A stretch of DNA of 13,834 nt from Phytoactinopolyspora endophytica. GTDB taxonomy: Bacteria > Actinomycetota > Actinomycetes > Jiangellales > Jiangellaceae. Made by a program: the position numbers and the translations under genes. The first letter of the stretch is position 1. Each line of letters opens with the position of its first letter. The notes beneath the pieces are model-generated. The model did no database searches, had not been told where the DNA came from, and saw only the letters and a list, made by a program, of their open reading frames with translations. The stretch is taken from NCBI RefSeq assembly GCF_004138495.1, contig NZ_ML142856.1, positions 168,495 through 182,328 of the forward strand, in the 5' to 3' direction. Positions 6,727-12,772 of the stretch are shown here, one piece after another.

Positions 6727-6733
6727 TCGCCCC

Positions 6734-7444
6734 GTGGGACTGCGGTTCAAGACGCGAGGATCGGGCTCGCCATGGGTCGACGTCGTGTGGACCTGTACGA
6801 GCGACCAGGTCGCTGAGATGACGTCCGTGGCGGCTGTGCGTTGGGGCCTGGTGTTCTGGGAGCGCGAGGGCAGGACGTATGCAAGCGTCTCCGGCCCCGA
6901 GTCCAGGACCGGGACCGCACCGGTGCCCGAGGGTGCCGCCTTCATGGGCATCGAGTTCGCCCTGGGCACCTCGCTCCGCGCCGTACGCACCCCGGCCCTC
7001 GTCGACGGCGGCATCGAACTCCCCGATACCACCCGCCGGACCTTCCGGCTCGACGGCTCGCGCTGGGAGATCCCAGGTCCCGACGACGCCGAGGCCTTGG
7101 TCGCCCGTCTCGTCCGGTCCGGGGTGCTGGTACGTGACCCACTCGTCATCGAGATCCTCCGGGGCCAGAGCTCGGCCGTATCGGGGCGCACCATCGAACG
7201 TCGCTTCCGGGCGGCGACCGGCATGACCCGGGGATCCGTCCGGCAGATCGAGCGTGTGCGCACGGCGGCAGAGATGCTGGCCGGCGGCGAACCGGTCACC
7301 GACGTCGTCGCCAAGCTCGACTACTTCGACGAGCCACACCTGGCGCGGGCCCTGCGCACGTACGTCGGGCGGACCGCCGGGCAGCTCCGTGAAGGCACCG
7401 GCGGGGCTATCGCGCTCGACCTGGATCAGCGCGTGACGTCATAG
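6734..7444 (+). CDS. AraC-family helix-turn-helix regulator
   Basis: Regulator of 236 aa. Residues 1-120 form a beta-rich N-terminal sensor-like domain (start VGLRFKTRGSGSPWVDVVWT; segment FMGIEFALGTSLRAV), resembling the small cupin-like domain found before AraC HTH modules in actinobacteria. Residues 150-220 carry the double HTH: RTIERRFRAATGMTRGSVRQ, then ERVRTAAEMLAGGEPVTDVV and the conserved end YFDEPHLARALRTYVGRTAGQLR. The GTG start is supported by TATCCT seven bases upstream and by the first domain beginning there. Its last 19 bp overlap the 3' end of the convergent DHFR-like gene. The effector is unknown, and regulation of that reductase is an inference from adjacency. Confidence 0.9.
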   Translation: MGLRFKTRGSGSPWVDVVWTCTSDQVAEMTSVAAVRWGLVFWEREGRTYASVSGPESRTGTAPVPEGAAFMGIEFALGTSLRAVRTPALVDGGIELPDTTRRTFRLDGSRWEIPGPDDAEALVARLVRSGVLVRDPLVIEILRGQSSAVSGRTIERRFRAATGMTRGSVRQIERVRTAAEMLAGGEPVTDVVAKLDYFDEPHLARALRTYVGRTAGQLREGTGGAIALDLDQRVTS

Positions 7445-8004
7445 ATCAGCTTGGTGATCCCGTTCGCATAGACCGCGGACTCCCTGAGACTGAGCATCTG
7501 CTTCTCCTTGTCTTCCCTGCTGAACAGGCTCTTGCCAGCGCCGAGCAGCACGGGGAAGACCAGCAGGTTGTACCTGTCGATCAGGCCCGCATCCGACAGC
7601 CGCCGAGCGAGCTCCGCACTCCCGTGGATGAAGACCGCGCCACCGTCCCCCTCCTTGAGCTCAGCGACATCATCGGTGGAGCGCAGAATCGTCGTCGCGC
7701 CCCAGCCGTCGACGAGGTCGTCGTCGGAGAGCGTGGTCGACACCACGTACTTGGGCAGCTCCTTGTAGGCGGCGTGGTCCTCCGACTCACGCCAGACCGG
7801 GGCGAACACCTCGTAGCTCCGGCGGCCGAACATCAGCGCCGTCGTCTCCTCGAGCTCTTCGCCCTTGATCGACCAGGCCTCGGGGACGAACTCGAGGTCC
7901 TTGAACACCCAGCCACCGCTACGGTGCTCCTCGTCCGGCCCACCGCCTGGGGAGTCCACGACGCCGTCGAGCGACATGAACCCGGTGTAGACCAGCTCGC
8001 GCAT
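7426..8004 (-). CDS. Dihydrofolate reductase-family protein (RibD C-terminal fold)
   Basis: NADPH-dependent reductase-like protein of 192 aa from the RibD_C/DHFR superfamily (YwjB/YyaP type), not a housekeeping DHFR. Seen are the N-terminal MRELVYTGFMSLDGVVDSPGG, the LMFGRRSYEVFAPVW segment after the first helix, YVVSTTL, and the nucleotide-binding end VFIHGSAELARRLSDAGLID followed by LLVFPVLLGAGKSLF. The ATG at 8004 has GAGGAGG (complement of 8012-8018) seven bases upstream, decisive for the start. It is convergent with the AraC gene and overlaps it by 19 bp. The natural substrate of this subgroup is not known. Confidence 0.92.
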   Translation of the reverse strand: MRELVYTGFMSLDGVVDSPGGGPDEEHRSGGWVFKDLEFVPEAWSIKGEELEETTALMFGRRSYEVFAPVWRESEDHAAYKELPKYVVSTTLSDDDLVDGWGATTILRSTDDVAELKEGDGGAVFIHGSAELARRLSDAGLIDRYNLLVFPVLLGAGKSLFSREDKEKQMLSLRESAVYANGITKLIYDVTR

Positions 8005-8140
8005 AGTGCTGCCTCCTCATGATCGGCGAGTTGCCGGCGCACCGTGGTGTGCGCACGCGCTCACGCTAGACCATGGCCGCGCGACCGTCTTGGACAGAAA
8101 CGACAGCAGGCGACGACCGCGCCTGCAGGCGGCGGGTCGG
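8005..8140. other. Intergenic region upstream of the DHFR-like gene
   Basis: Non-coding stretch between two leftward genes. It holds the ribosome-binding site of the DHFR-like gene and a candidate leftward -10, TAGCGT (complement of 8063-8068), without a clear -35. A 12-bp palindrome CGCCTGCAGGCG (8120-8131) close to the 3' end of the epimerase-like gene may be part of a termination structure, but it has no loop as written. Confidence 0.35.
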
Positions 8141-9046
8141 TCAGGGTTGGTCGTAGTGGCCCGCGGCGATGTCTTCCAGCAGTGTGGGGCCGGTAGGCTG
8201 CCACTCGAGTAGGTCGCGGGTGATCTGGCTGGTGGCTGGGATGTCGGCGGCCAGGAACTGGCCGATGAAGGGAATCTCGTCGGCGATCTGCTCTGCCGGG
8301 GCAGACTTCGCCGGCACGCCGAGCCGGTCGGCTAGTGCTTCGGCGATCCGCCGCACGGGCACTCCCTCTTCGGCTGCTGCGTGCAGGATCGTCCCGGCGG
8401 GCGCGCTTTCGAGTCCGAGCCGGATCAGTCGGGCGGCGTCGGACCGGTGCACGGCGGGCCAGCGGTTGGCACCGTCGCCGGGGTACTGGGCAGCCCCGTT
8501 GCGTCGTGCTGTCTGGGCGACGATCGAGATGAAGCCGTGGTCGCCCTCGCCGTGCACCGTCGGAGCGAAGCGCACGGGGATGGCGCGTACGCCCTTGTCG
8601 ACGTAGTCCAGGGCCAGGTTCTCGGCGCCACCTCGCGGTGCGTCCGGGCCGACGGCGGAATTGCGGTCGTGTTCTGTGACCGAGCGTCCTGAGCCAGCCT
8701 GTCCGGCCAGCGCAGTACCGGACGCGAGCATGAACGGGCGGTCCGATCCGGCCAGCAGCTCGCTGATGGTCTGGACGGCGGCGCGTTCGGCACGGTTAGA
8801 GATCTCGGGATGGTCCCAGTCGTGCTTGTTCGCGAGGTGGACCACCCCGTCGGCGTCCTTGATTCCCGAACGGATCGAGTCGAGGTCGTCGAGGTCGCCA
8901 CGGAGGACGGCCGCTCCGAGGTTCCTGACGACGGATGCCGATGCGTCGGAACGGGCCAGGCCGGTCACCTCGTGACCCGCGGAGATGAGCTCGGCGACGA
9001 CGGCGCGGCCGATGAATCCGGATGCTCCAGTAACGAAGACGTGCAT
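8141..9046 (-). CDS. Atypical extended SDR / NAD-dependent epimerase-like protein (SDR_a7 type)
   Basis: Nucleotide-sugar-epimerase-like Rossmann protein, 301 aa. TGASGFIG at residues 6-13 is the extended-SDR cofactor motif. A-R-S after the second strand and GDLDDLDSIRSGIKDADGVVHLA (acidic residue plus strand 4) are typical. The conserved VRFAPTVHGEGDHGFI segment and the C-terminal part, from AVHRSDAARLIRLGLE to the end, match the atypical SDR_a7 group. The YxxxK catalytic pair is not at its expected place (RGGAENLALDYVDKG there), as in that group. The ATG at 9046 is chosen because the Rossmann strand starts at once and GAGGAAA (complement of 9058-9064) is upstream. An ATG further out would place the start inside the operator. 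It is divergent from the TetR gene and surely under its control. Confidence 0.9.
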   Translation of the reverse strand: MHVFVTGASGFIGRAVVAELISAGHEVTGLARSDASASVVRNLGAAVLRGDLDDLDSIRSGIKDADGVVHLANKHDWDHPEISNRAERAAVQTISELLAGSDRPFMLASGTALAGQAGSGRSVTEHDRNSAVGPDAPRGGAENLALDYVDKGVRAIPVRFAPTVHGEGDHGFISIVAQTARRNGAAQYPGDGANRWPAVHRSDAARLIRLGLESAPAGTILHAAAEEGVPVRRIAEALADRLGVPAKSAPAEQIADEIPFIGQFLAADIPATSQITRDLLEWQPTGPTLLEDIAAGHYDQP

Positions 9047-9074
9047 GTTGTGCTCGCTTTCCTCGGTAATGCCA

Positions 9075-9134
9075 TGACTGATGTCAGGAGCTGACATCAG
9101 TCAGCATAGCGCTGATGTCAGTTCCTGTCATCAC
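9075..9134. promoter_or_regulatory. Tandem TetR operators between epimerase-like and TetR genes
   Basis: Operator 1 is a perfect palindrome with 13-bp arms and a 3-bp centre: TGACTGATGTCAG (9075-9087), GAG, CTGACATCAGTCA (9091-9103). Operator 2 repeats its left arm exactly, CTGATGTCAG (9112-9121), then TTC, then CTGTCATCAC (9125-9134), with 8 of 10 bases symmetric. Centres are 34 bp apart. They bracket the leftward promoter and sit upstream of the rightward one, as expected for autoregulated TetR systems. Confidence 0.88.
9103..9131 (-). promoter_or_regulatory. Promoter of the epimerase-like gene
   Basis: On the minus strand, ATGACA (complement of 9126-9131) serves as -35 (five of six consensus bases) and TATGCT (complement of 9103-9108) as -10, with an ideal 17-bp spacer. 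Operator 2 covers the -35, and operator 1 begins at the edge of the -10 and covers the expected start of transcription. Confidence 0.7.
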
Positions 9135-9149
9135 TTCGCTCATTCCGGC

Positions 9150-9155
9150 TACGAT
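9150..9155 (+). promoter_or_regulatory. Candidate -10 of the TetR gene (leaderless start)
   Basis: TACGAT fits TANNNT and ends seven bases before the ATG at 9163, which has no ribosome-binding site. The -35 position (about 9127-9132) would fall inside operator 2, giving autorepression. The -35 itself is not close to consensus. Confidence 0.5.
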
Positions 9156-9162
9156 TGCGGGT

Positions 9163-9741
9163 ATGGCACGTTGGGCACCCGGAGCATCAGAACGTCTTCA
9201 GCGCGCGGCGATGGAGCTGTTCGCCGAGGACGGCTTCGAAACGACGACCGTGGCCGGGATCGCCGAGCGGGCCGGCGTGACCGAACGGACGTTCTTCCGG
9301 CACTTCGCCGACAAGCGCGAGGTCCTGTTCGCCGGCGAGGAGCTGCTCGTGGCGGCCTTCGTAGACGCGATCGCCGGGGCGCCGACAGACGCGTCCCTGA
9401 ACGACCTGCTGGTCGCGGCGCTCGACGCCGGCGGAGGCGCCCTGCAGGACGTGCGCGGTCGTGACTTCGCCCGGGCGCGAAACGATATCATCACCGCGAA
9501 CGAGCAGCTACAGGAACGCGAGCTGCTCAAACTAGCGAAACTCTCCCGCGCCGTGACCACCGCACTCGTCGAGCGCGGCGTAGCGGACGTGCCCGCCCGT
9601 CTCGCCGGCGACCTCGTCGTATCCGTGTTCAGCACGGCCTTCGCTCGGTGGAACGCGGCGGACGAGAGTCGCGACCTGGTCGAGCTACAACGCGAAGCAC
9701 TCGCTGCGATCAGCGACCTCACACGTGCAGGGACGGTGTGA
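9163..9741 (+). CDS. TetR-family transcriptional regulator
   Basis: Dimeric repressor, 192 aa from the ATG at 9163. The TetR HTH spans residues about 10-56, with LQRAAMELFAEDGFETTTVA, then I-A-E-R-A-G-V-T-E-R-T-F-F-R-H-F and the helix-4 cap ADKREVLF. The helical remainder is the ligand/dimer domain, too variable to name a ligand. A longer in-frame start at 9115 would lie within operator 2 and before the -10, so it is rejected. It is divergent from the epimerase-like gene with two strong dyads between. Its last 23 bp overlap the 3' end of the convergent SDR gene at 9719. Best guess: represses itself and the epimerase-like enzyme, released by a small molecule. Confidence 0.92.
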   Translation: MARWAPGASERLQRAAMELFAEDGFETTTVAGIAERAGVTERTFFRHFADKREVLFAGEELLVAAFVDAIAGAPTDASLNDLLVAALDAGGGALQDVRGRDFARARNDIITANEQLQERELLKLAKLSRAVTTALVERGVADVPARLAGDLVVSVFSTAFARWNAADESRDLVELQREALAAISDLTRAGTV

Positions 9742-10561
9742 AAGCACTGTCCTGGGTGGGGTGCCCGAACGCGGCGAGCGCGACCGGCTGCCACTCGCGC
9801 CACGTGCGCAGGCGCTCGGAGTAGATCTCCTCGATCTCGGTGAACGTCCTGCCGAGAATGACCCGCAGCGGCGGGTGTTCGGCGTCAGCGATCGCGAGGA
9901 TCGCCTCGCGGGTCGCCTGCGGGTCGCCGAGTTCGAAGTTCGGGGCGATCGCGGTGCGGATGTCGGCGTAGTCCGGAAGCTCGTCGCTGGTGCGCAGGTT
10001 GCCGGCGAACTCCGTCGTGTACGGACCAGGCTCGACGTGAGTGACGTGGATCCCGAACGCCGCCACTTCCTGGGCGAGTGACTCCGACAGGCCTTCCACA
10101 GCCCACTTGGACGCGTGGTAGGCGCCGAAGCCTGGGTAGGCACGCACCCCTCCCTCGCTGGTGACCTGCAGAATCCTGCCCGCCCGCTGCGCGCGTAACA
10201 CAGGCAGGACCGCGTGGGTCACCCACACGGCACCGAAGAAGTTGGTCTCCATCTGGGCGCGGAGCTCAGCCTCGGAGACCTCCTCGACCATGCCGATGTG
10301 CCCGTAGCCGGCATTGTTCACGATGACGTCGAGCCGGCCGAGCGTGTCGGCGGCGTGCGCAACGGCATCGTGCACCGCGGCGCGGTCGGTGACGTCGAGG
10401 CGGATCGGGACCACGGCGTCACCGAATCGCTCGACGAGCGGGTCCAGCGCGGACATGTCCCGGGCCGCGGCGGCGACACGGTCACCGCGCTCGAGCGCTG
10501 CCTCGGCCCACAGGCGGCCGAAGCCGCGCGAGGAGCCGGTGATGAACCAGGTTTTGTACAT
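9719..10561 (-). CDS. SDR-family oxidoreductase (classical, long form)
   Basis: Short-chain dehydrogenase, 280 aa from the ATG at 10561. TGSSRGFG at residues 8-15, A-A-R after strand 2, D56-V57, NNAG at 82-85, Ser135, Tyr148 and Lys152 (Y-H-A-S-K), and the PG-YTT after strand 6. The C-terminal extension, with ADAEHPPLRVILG and a Trp-rich helix, is typical of actinobacterial 270-290 aa SDRs. GAGGG (complement of 10567-10571) five bases before the ATG fixes the start; an in-frame ATG at 10573 and a longer 315-aa form lack this support. It is divergent from the LysR gene, with about 120 bp between, and convergent with TetR with 23 bp overlap. Probable target of the LysR regulator; substrate unknown. 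Confidence 0.92.
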   Translation of the reverse strand: MYKTWFITGSSRGFGRLWAEAALERGDRVAAAARDMSALDPLVERFGDAVVPIRLDVTDRAAVHDAVAHAADTLGRLDVIVNNAGYGHIGMVEEVSEAELRAQMETNFFGAVWVTHAVLPVLRAQRAGRILQVTSEGGVRAYPGFGAYHASKWAVEGLSESLAQEVAAFGIHVTHVEPGPYTTEFAGNLRTSDELPDYADIRTAIAPNFELGDPQATREAILAIADAEHPPLRVILGRTFTEIEEIYSERLRTWREWQPVALAAFGHPTQDSAFTPSLHV

Positions 10562-10682
10562 GTTCGCCCTCATCTGTACGTGATGTGTGCTGTCCTTTCG
10601 ATTGTGTGCCCGTGGAGGGCATTCCACCAGCGAAACTCTTTCACTGCAGACATGAGCAATACGCATGCCTCAGAATGAGGAC
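10562..10682. promoter_or_regulatory. Shared SDR / LysR intergenic region
   Basis: Contains GTGGA-GGGCAT-TCCAC (10612-10627), GAAA-CTC-TTTC (10632-10642) and a direct repeat TGTGTGC at 10584-10590 and 10603-10609. These are short and only candidates for a LysR site. CAGAAT (10671-10676) six bases before the ATG at 10683 could be a -10 for a leaderless LysR message. Confidence 0.35.
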
Positions 10683-11582
10683 ATGGCCGAGTTCACGGTG
10701 ACCTCGCTGCGCGTCGTCCAAGCTGTCGTCGGGACCGGGTCGTTCACCGCGACCGCCGAACTACTCGGATACACACAGTCGGCGGTCTCGCGGCAAGTGG
10801 CGGCCGCCGAGGCCGCGGCCGGGGTACCGCTGTTCGTCCGCGGCTCCCGTGGCGTCACGCCGACCCCGGCCGGCGCCGCTGTGGCCCGGCGCGCGGCGAC
10901 CGCACTGAGCGAGATCGACGCCGTGGCGCGGGACCTCGCCGAACTGACGGACCGGCTGGCCGGGCGCGTCGTGCTCGGCGCCTTCCCTACGGCCATGTGG
11001 GCCCTCACCCCGAGGACGGTCGCTGACCTGCGGCAACGGCACCCAGCACTGACGCTCGAGCTGCGGGAGGGGTCGACCCCGGTGCTGCTGCGTCAGCTAC
11101 GGTCCGGCCGCATCGACGTAGCAGTGATCGCGCTCGGACCCGACCTGCCCGCCTACGACCTGGACGACCTGCGCACGAGCCGCCTGCCCGAGGGTGGCCT
11201 CCTCGTCGCGGTCCCCCGCACCCACCGGCTCGCCGATTGGGATCGGGTCCCGGTCACAGAGTTGTCCGAAGAGGATTGGGTGGCCGGCGCCGGGCTGCGC
11301 GGCGATCCGCAGTTCGGCCCGTGGCCGACACTGCCCGACCCGCGCATCGCCTACACGGCACGCGAATGGCCCGCCCGACTCGGTCTGGTCGCCGCCGGGC
11401 TCGGGGCCACCGTTGTGCCGAGGATCGCAGCCGACGGACTACCGGCCGAGGTCGTCACCGTCCGAGTCGATGACCCCAGCTGGCTCGGCCGCACAGCGGT
11501 AGCAGCCACCAGAGCGGAGCGGACGGCTGGCGTCGATGTGGTCGTCGCGACACTCCGCCAAGTCGCTCTGAGCCTCCGATGA
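10683..11582 (+). CDS. LysR-family transcriptional regulator
   Basis: LTTR of 299 aa from the ATG at 10683, standard length. The winged HTH is in residues 1-64: FTVTSLRVVQAVVGTGSFTA, then ELLGYTQSAVSRQVAAAE and PLFVRGSRGVTPTPAG. A linker helix follows, then a two-lobe periplasmic-binding-like effector domain (about 90-295) with LRQLRSGRIDVAVIALG and GLVAAGLGATVVPRIA. An in-frame ATG at 10665 would add six residues. Homologous regulators usually start close to the first HTH helix, as the 10683 ATG does, but there is no clean ribosome-binding site for either. It is divergent from the SDR at 10561, the classical LTTR arrangement. Its stop codon lies inside the left arm of a 15-bp inverted repeat. 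Confidence 0.92.
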   Translation: MAEFTVTSLRVVQAVVGTGSFTATAELLGYTQSAVSRQVAAAEAAAGVPLFVRGSRGVTPTPAGAAVARRAATALSEIDAVARDLAELTDRLAGRVVLGAFPTAMWALTPRTVADLRQRHPALTLELREGSTPVLLRQLRSGRIDVAVIALGPDLPAYDLDDLRTSRLPEGGLLVAVPRTHRLADWDRVPVTELSEEDWVAGAGLRGDPQFGPWPTLPDPRIAYTAREWPARLGLVAAGLGATVVPRIAADGLPAEVVTVRVDDPSWLGRTAVAATRAERTAGVDVVVATLRQVALSLR

Positions 11583-11629
11583 TCATGAACACTAACCGTG
11601 CTATGTGAACGGAAAGTGTTCATGATCAT
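11579..11629. repeat. 15-bp perfect inverted repeat at the LysR stop
   Basis: ATGATCATGAACACT (11579-11593) and AGTGTTCATGATCAT (11615-11629) are exact reverse complements around a 21-base centre, in which CCGT (11596-11599) and ACGG (11609-11612) also pair. The LysR stop codon is in the left arm, and ATGs at 11622 and 11628 are in or at the edge of the right arm. It may be a terminator-like hairpin or an operator. Each arm also contains the self-complementary ATGATCAT. Confidence 0.8.
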
Positions 11630-11698
11630 GGAATCCTGGCGGTCGTCAACGCCACTGTCCACTTCACACCGTCGCAGACCGTACGCGGCGATCTGTGG

Positions 11699-12280
11699 GT
11701 GGAGGATGGAAGGATCACACACGTCGGTTCGCGCGCGAAGCAGTCCCGGCCAGCCCAAGCCCGTCTGATCGACGCGGAAGGGGCATTCGTCGTCCCGCTG
11801 CTCGTCGATACCGCGGCACGCGCCCGTCCCGAGGACCAACGCGGTGTCTACGATTTGGCCCCTGGGAACCCAGCGAACTTTGCCGTCACCCGAGAGCGCG
11901 TGAGCGAACCCCGGATCCGCCACATGCTGGTATTGCGGCCTCGCGACCTGCTCGCCGTCGTCGTGTCAGGACATCTCGAGGTGCAGCATGGCGAACCCAC
12001 CCGGCCCGCCGGCGTCCCTGATCCGGGTGACGACTTCCAGCAATGGCACGGCGTCTGGGTAGACGACTCGCGCGAGTTGGAACAGCACCTGCTCCCCGAC
12101 GGCCGGTACACCGAGACACGCCACGGCCGGACAGATGCTTACACGGGCAGATACTGGGTCCACAACGACCGCATCACCTACCTCGACGACACCGGGTTCT
12201 GGGCCTTCGGCGAATTACTCTCTGGAGTGCTCCACCACGCCGGCTTCGTTATGTCCAAGCGGCTGGCTACTCCCGGATGA
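11699..12280 (+). CDS. Barrel-less amidohydrolase remnant fused to Atu4866-type domain
   Basis: From the first conventional start in frame (GTG 11699) the product is 193 aa. Residues 1-36 (VEDGRITHVGSRA ... GAFVVPLLVD) are the N-terminal strands of the amidohydrolase composite domain, and YDLAPGNPANFAVTRERVSE to LEVQHGEPTRPAG (51-104) are its C-terminal strands. The roughly 270-residue metal-binding barrel that normally separates them, with HxH, Lys, His and Asp ligands, is absent. Residues 113-188 match the small Atu4866 beta-barrel domain, with WHGVWVDDSRELEQHLLPDG, GRTDAYTGRYWV, YLDDTGFWAFG and LHHAGFVM. Coding similarity reaches upstream to about 11636 (LAVVNATVHFTPSQTVRGDL) without an ATG, GTG or TTG before 11699, so the true start is unclear: CTG 11636, or a one-base indel after ATG 11628. 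Function unknown; an enzyme is unlikely. Confidence 0.75.
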   Translation: MEDGRITHVGSRAKQSRPAQARLIDAEGAFVVPLLVDTAARARPEDQRGVYDLAPGNPANFAVTRERVSEPRIRHMLVLRPRDLLAVVVSGHLEVQHGEPTRPAGVPDPGDDFQQWHGVWVDDSRELEQHLLPDGRYTETRHGRTDAYTGRYWVHNDRITYLDDTGFWAFGELLSGVLHHAGFVMSKRLATPG

Positions 12281-12300
12281 TGACCCACTCGGCCATGTGC

Positions 12301-12325
12301 GGTCACATATACAGGGCCAGTGACC
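12301..12325. terminator. Weak hairpin between convergent genes
   Basis: GGTCAC (12301-12306) and GTGACC (12320-12325) form a perfect 6-bp inverted repeat with a 13-base loop in the 69-bp gap between the Atu4866-type gene and the 3' end of the MerR gene. Position suits a terminator, but the stem is short. Confidence 0.3.
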
Positions 12326-12349
12326 TCGCAGCGCCGACGACGCACCAGG

Positions 12350-12697
12350 TCATGCGGAGCGCGCCTCGGCCGCCGCGACGATTTCGTCGAGCCGCGCGAG
12401 CGCATCAGTCAGCTCGGCGATCCGGCCCTGCAGGCGCGCGCGTTCCGCGTCGAGCATGTCGCGCTGCTCCGCCGTGGTGGTGCCGGTGTCGATGCACGGG
12501 AGCAGTTCGGCGATGCGCCGGCTGGGCAACCCGGCGGCGTAGAGCTGCTGGTAGAAGCGGACGCGGCCGACGGCGTCGGCAGCGTACTCGCGATGCCCGC
12601 CTGGGGTGCGGTCCGAGGTGAGCAGGCCTTGTTCCTCGTAGTAGCGCAGCGCGCGGACGCTCACCCCGGCACTTCGGGCAACCTCGCCGATACGCAT
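12350..12697 (-). CDS. MerR-family transcriptional regulator
   Basis: Regulator of 115 aa. The N-terminal MerR winged HTH spans residues 1-70, with MRIGEVARSAGVSVRALRYY, the EEQGLLTSDRTPGGHREY wing region and FYQQLYAAGLPSRRIAELLP. A C-terminal antiparallel coiled coil (about 75-112, RDMLDAERARLQGRIAELTDAL) is the dimer interface. There is no large effector domain and only one Cys (C68), so metal binding is not indicated; the trigger may be a small electrophile or redox change. The ATG at 12697 has GAGGTG (complement of 12704-12709) six bases upstream. It is divergent from the SDR at 12773, whose promoter has the long spacer and central dyad that MerR proteins act on. Confidence 0.93.
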   Translation of the reverse strand: MRIGEVARSAGVSVRALRYYEEQGLLTSDRTPGGHREYAADAVGRVRFYQQLYAAGLPSRRIAELLPCIDTGTTTAEQRDMLDAERARLQGRIAELTDALARLDEIVAAAEARSA

Positions 12698-12733
12698 GTG
12701 ATGCACCTCATATCCCTCGATCGACGCCTGCAC

Positions 12734-12765
12734 TTGATTCTGACGTCCACGTCAGGTTCTAGCGT
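12734..12765 (+). promoter_or_regulatory. MerR-type promoter of the SDR gene
   Basis: -35 TTGATT (12734-12739) and -10 TAGCGT (12760-12765) are separated by 20 bp, longer than the usual 17. Inside the spacer is the perfect palindrome CTGACGT-CC-ACGTCAG (12740-12755). An overlong spacer holding the operator is the hallmark of promoters that MerR regulators activate by DNA distortion. The -10 ends seven bases before the ATG at 12773, so the message is probably leaderless. Confidence 0.82.
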
Positions 12766-12772
12766 ACATGAC

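Noticed and set aside
6401..7339. 312-codon minus-strand open frame under XRE and AraC genes
   Set aside because: Antisense to two well-supported regulators and without recognisable motifs.
9115..9162. Longer TetR start at 9115
   Set aside because: This would translate through operator 2 and the -10 region; the ATG at 9163 fits the HTH N-terminus and the promoter.
11579..11629. Insertion-sequence terminal repeats
   Set aside because: The arms are only 21 bp apart, no transposase is near, and no target duplication is visible.
12320..12772. 150-codon N-terminal extension of the last SDR
   Set aside because: It is antisense to the MerR gene, and the MerR-type promoter lies inside it; the SDR starts at 12773.
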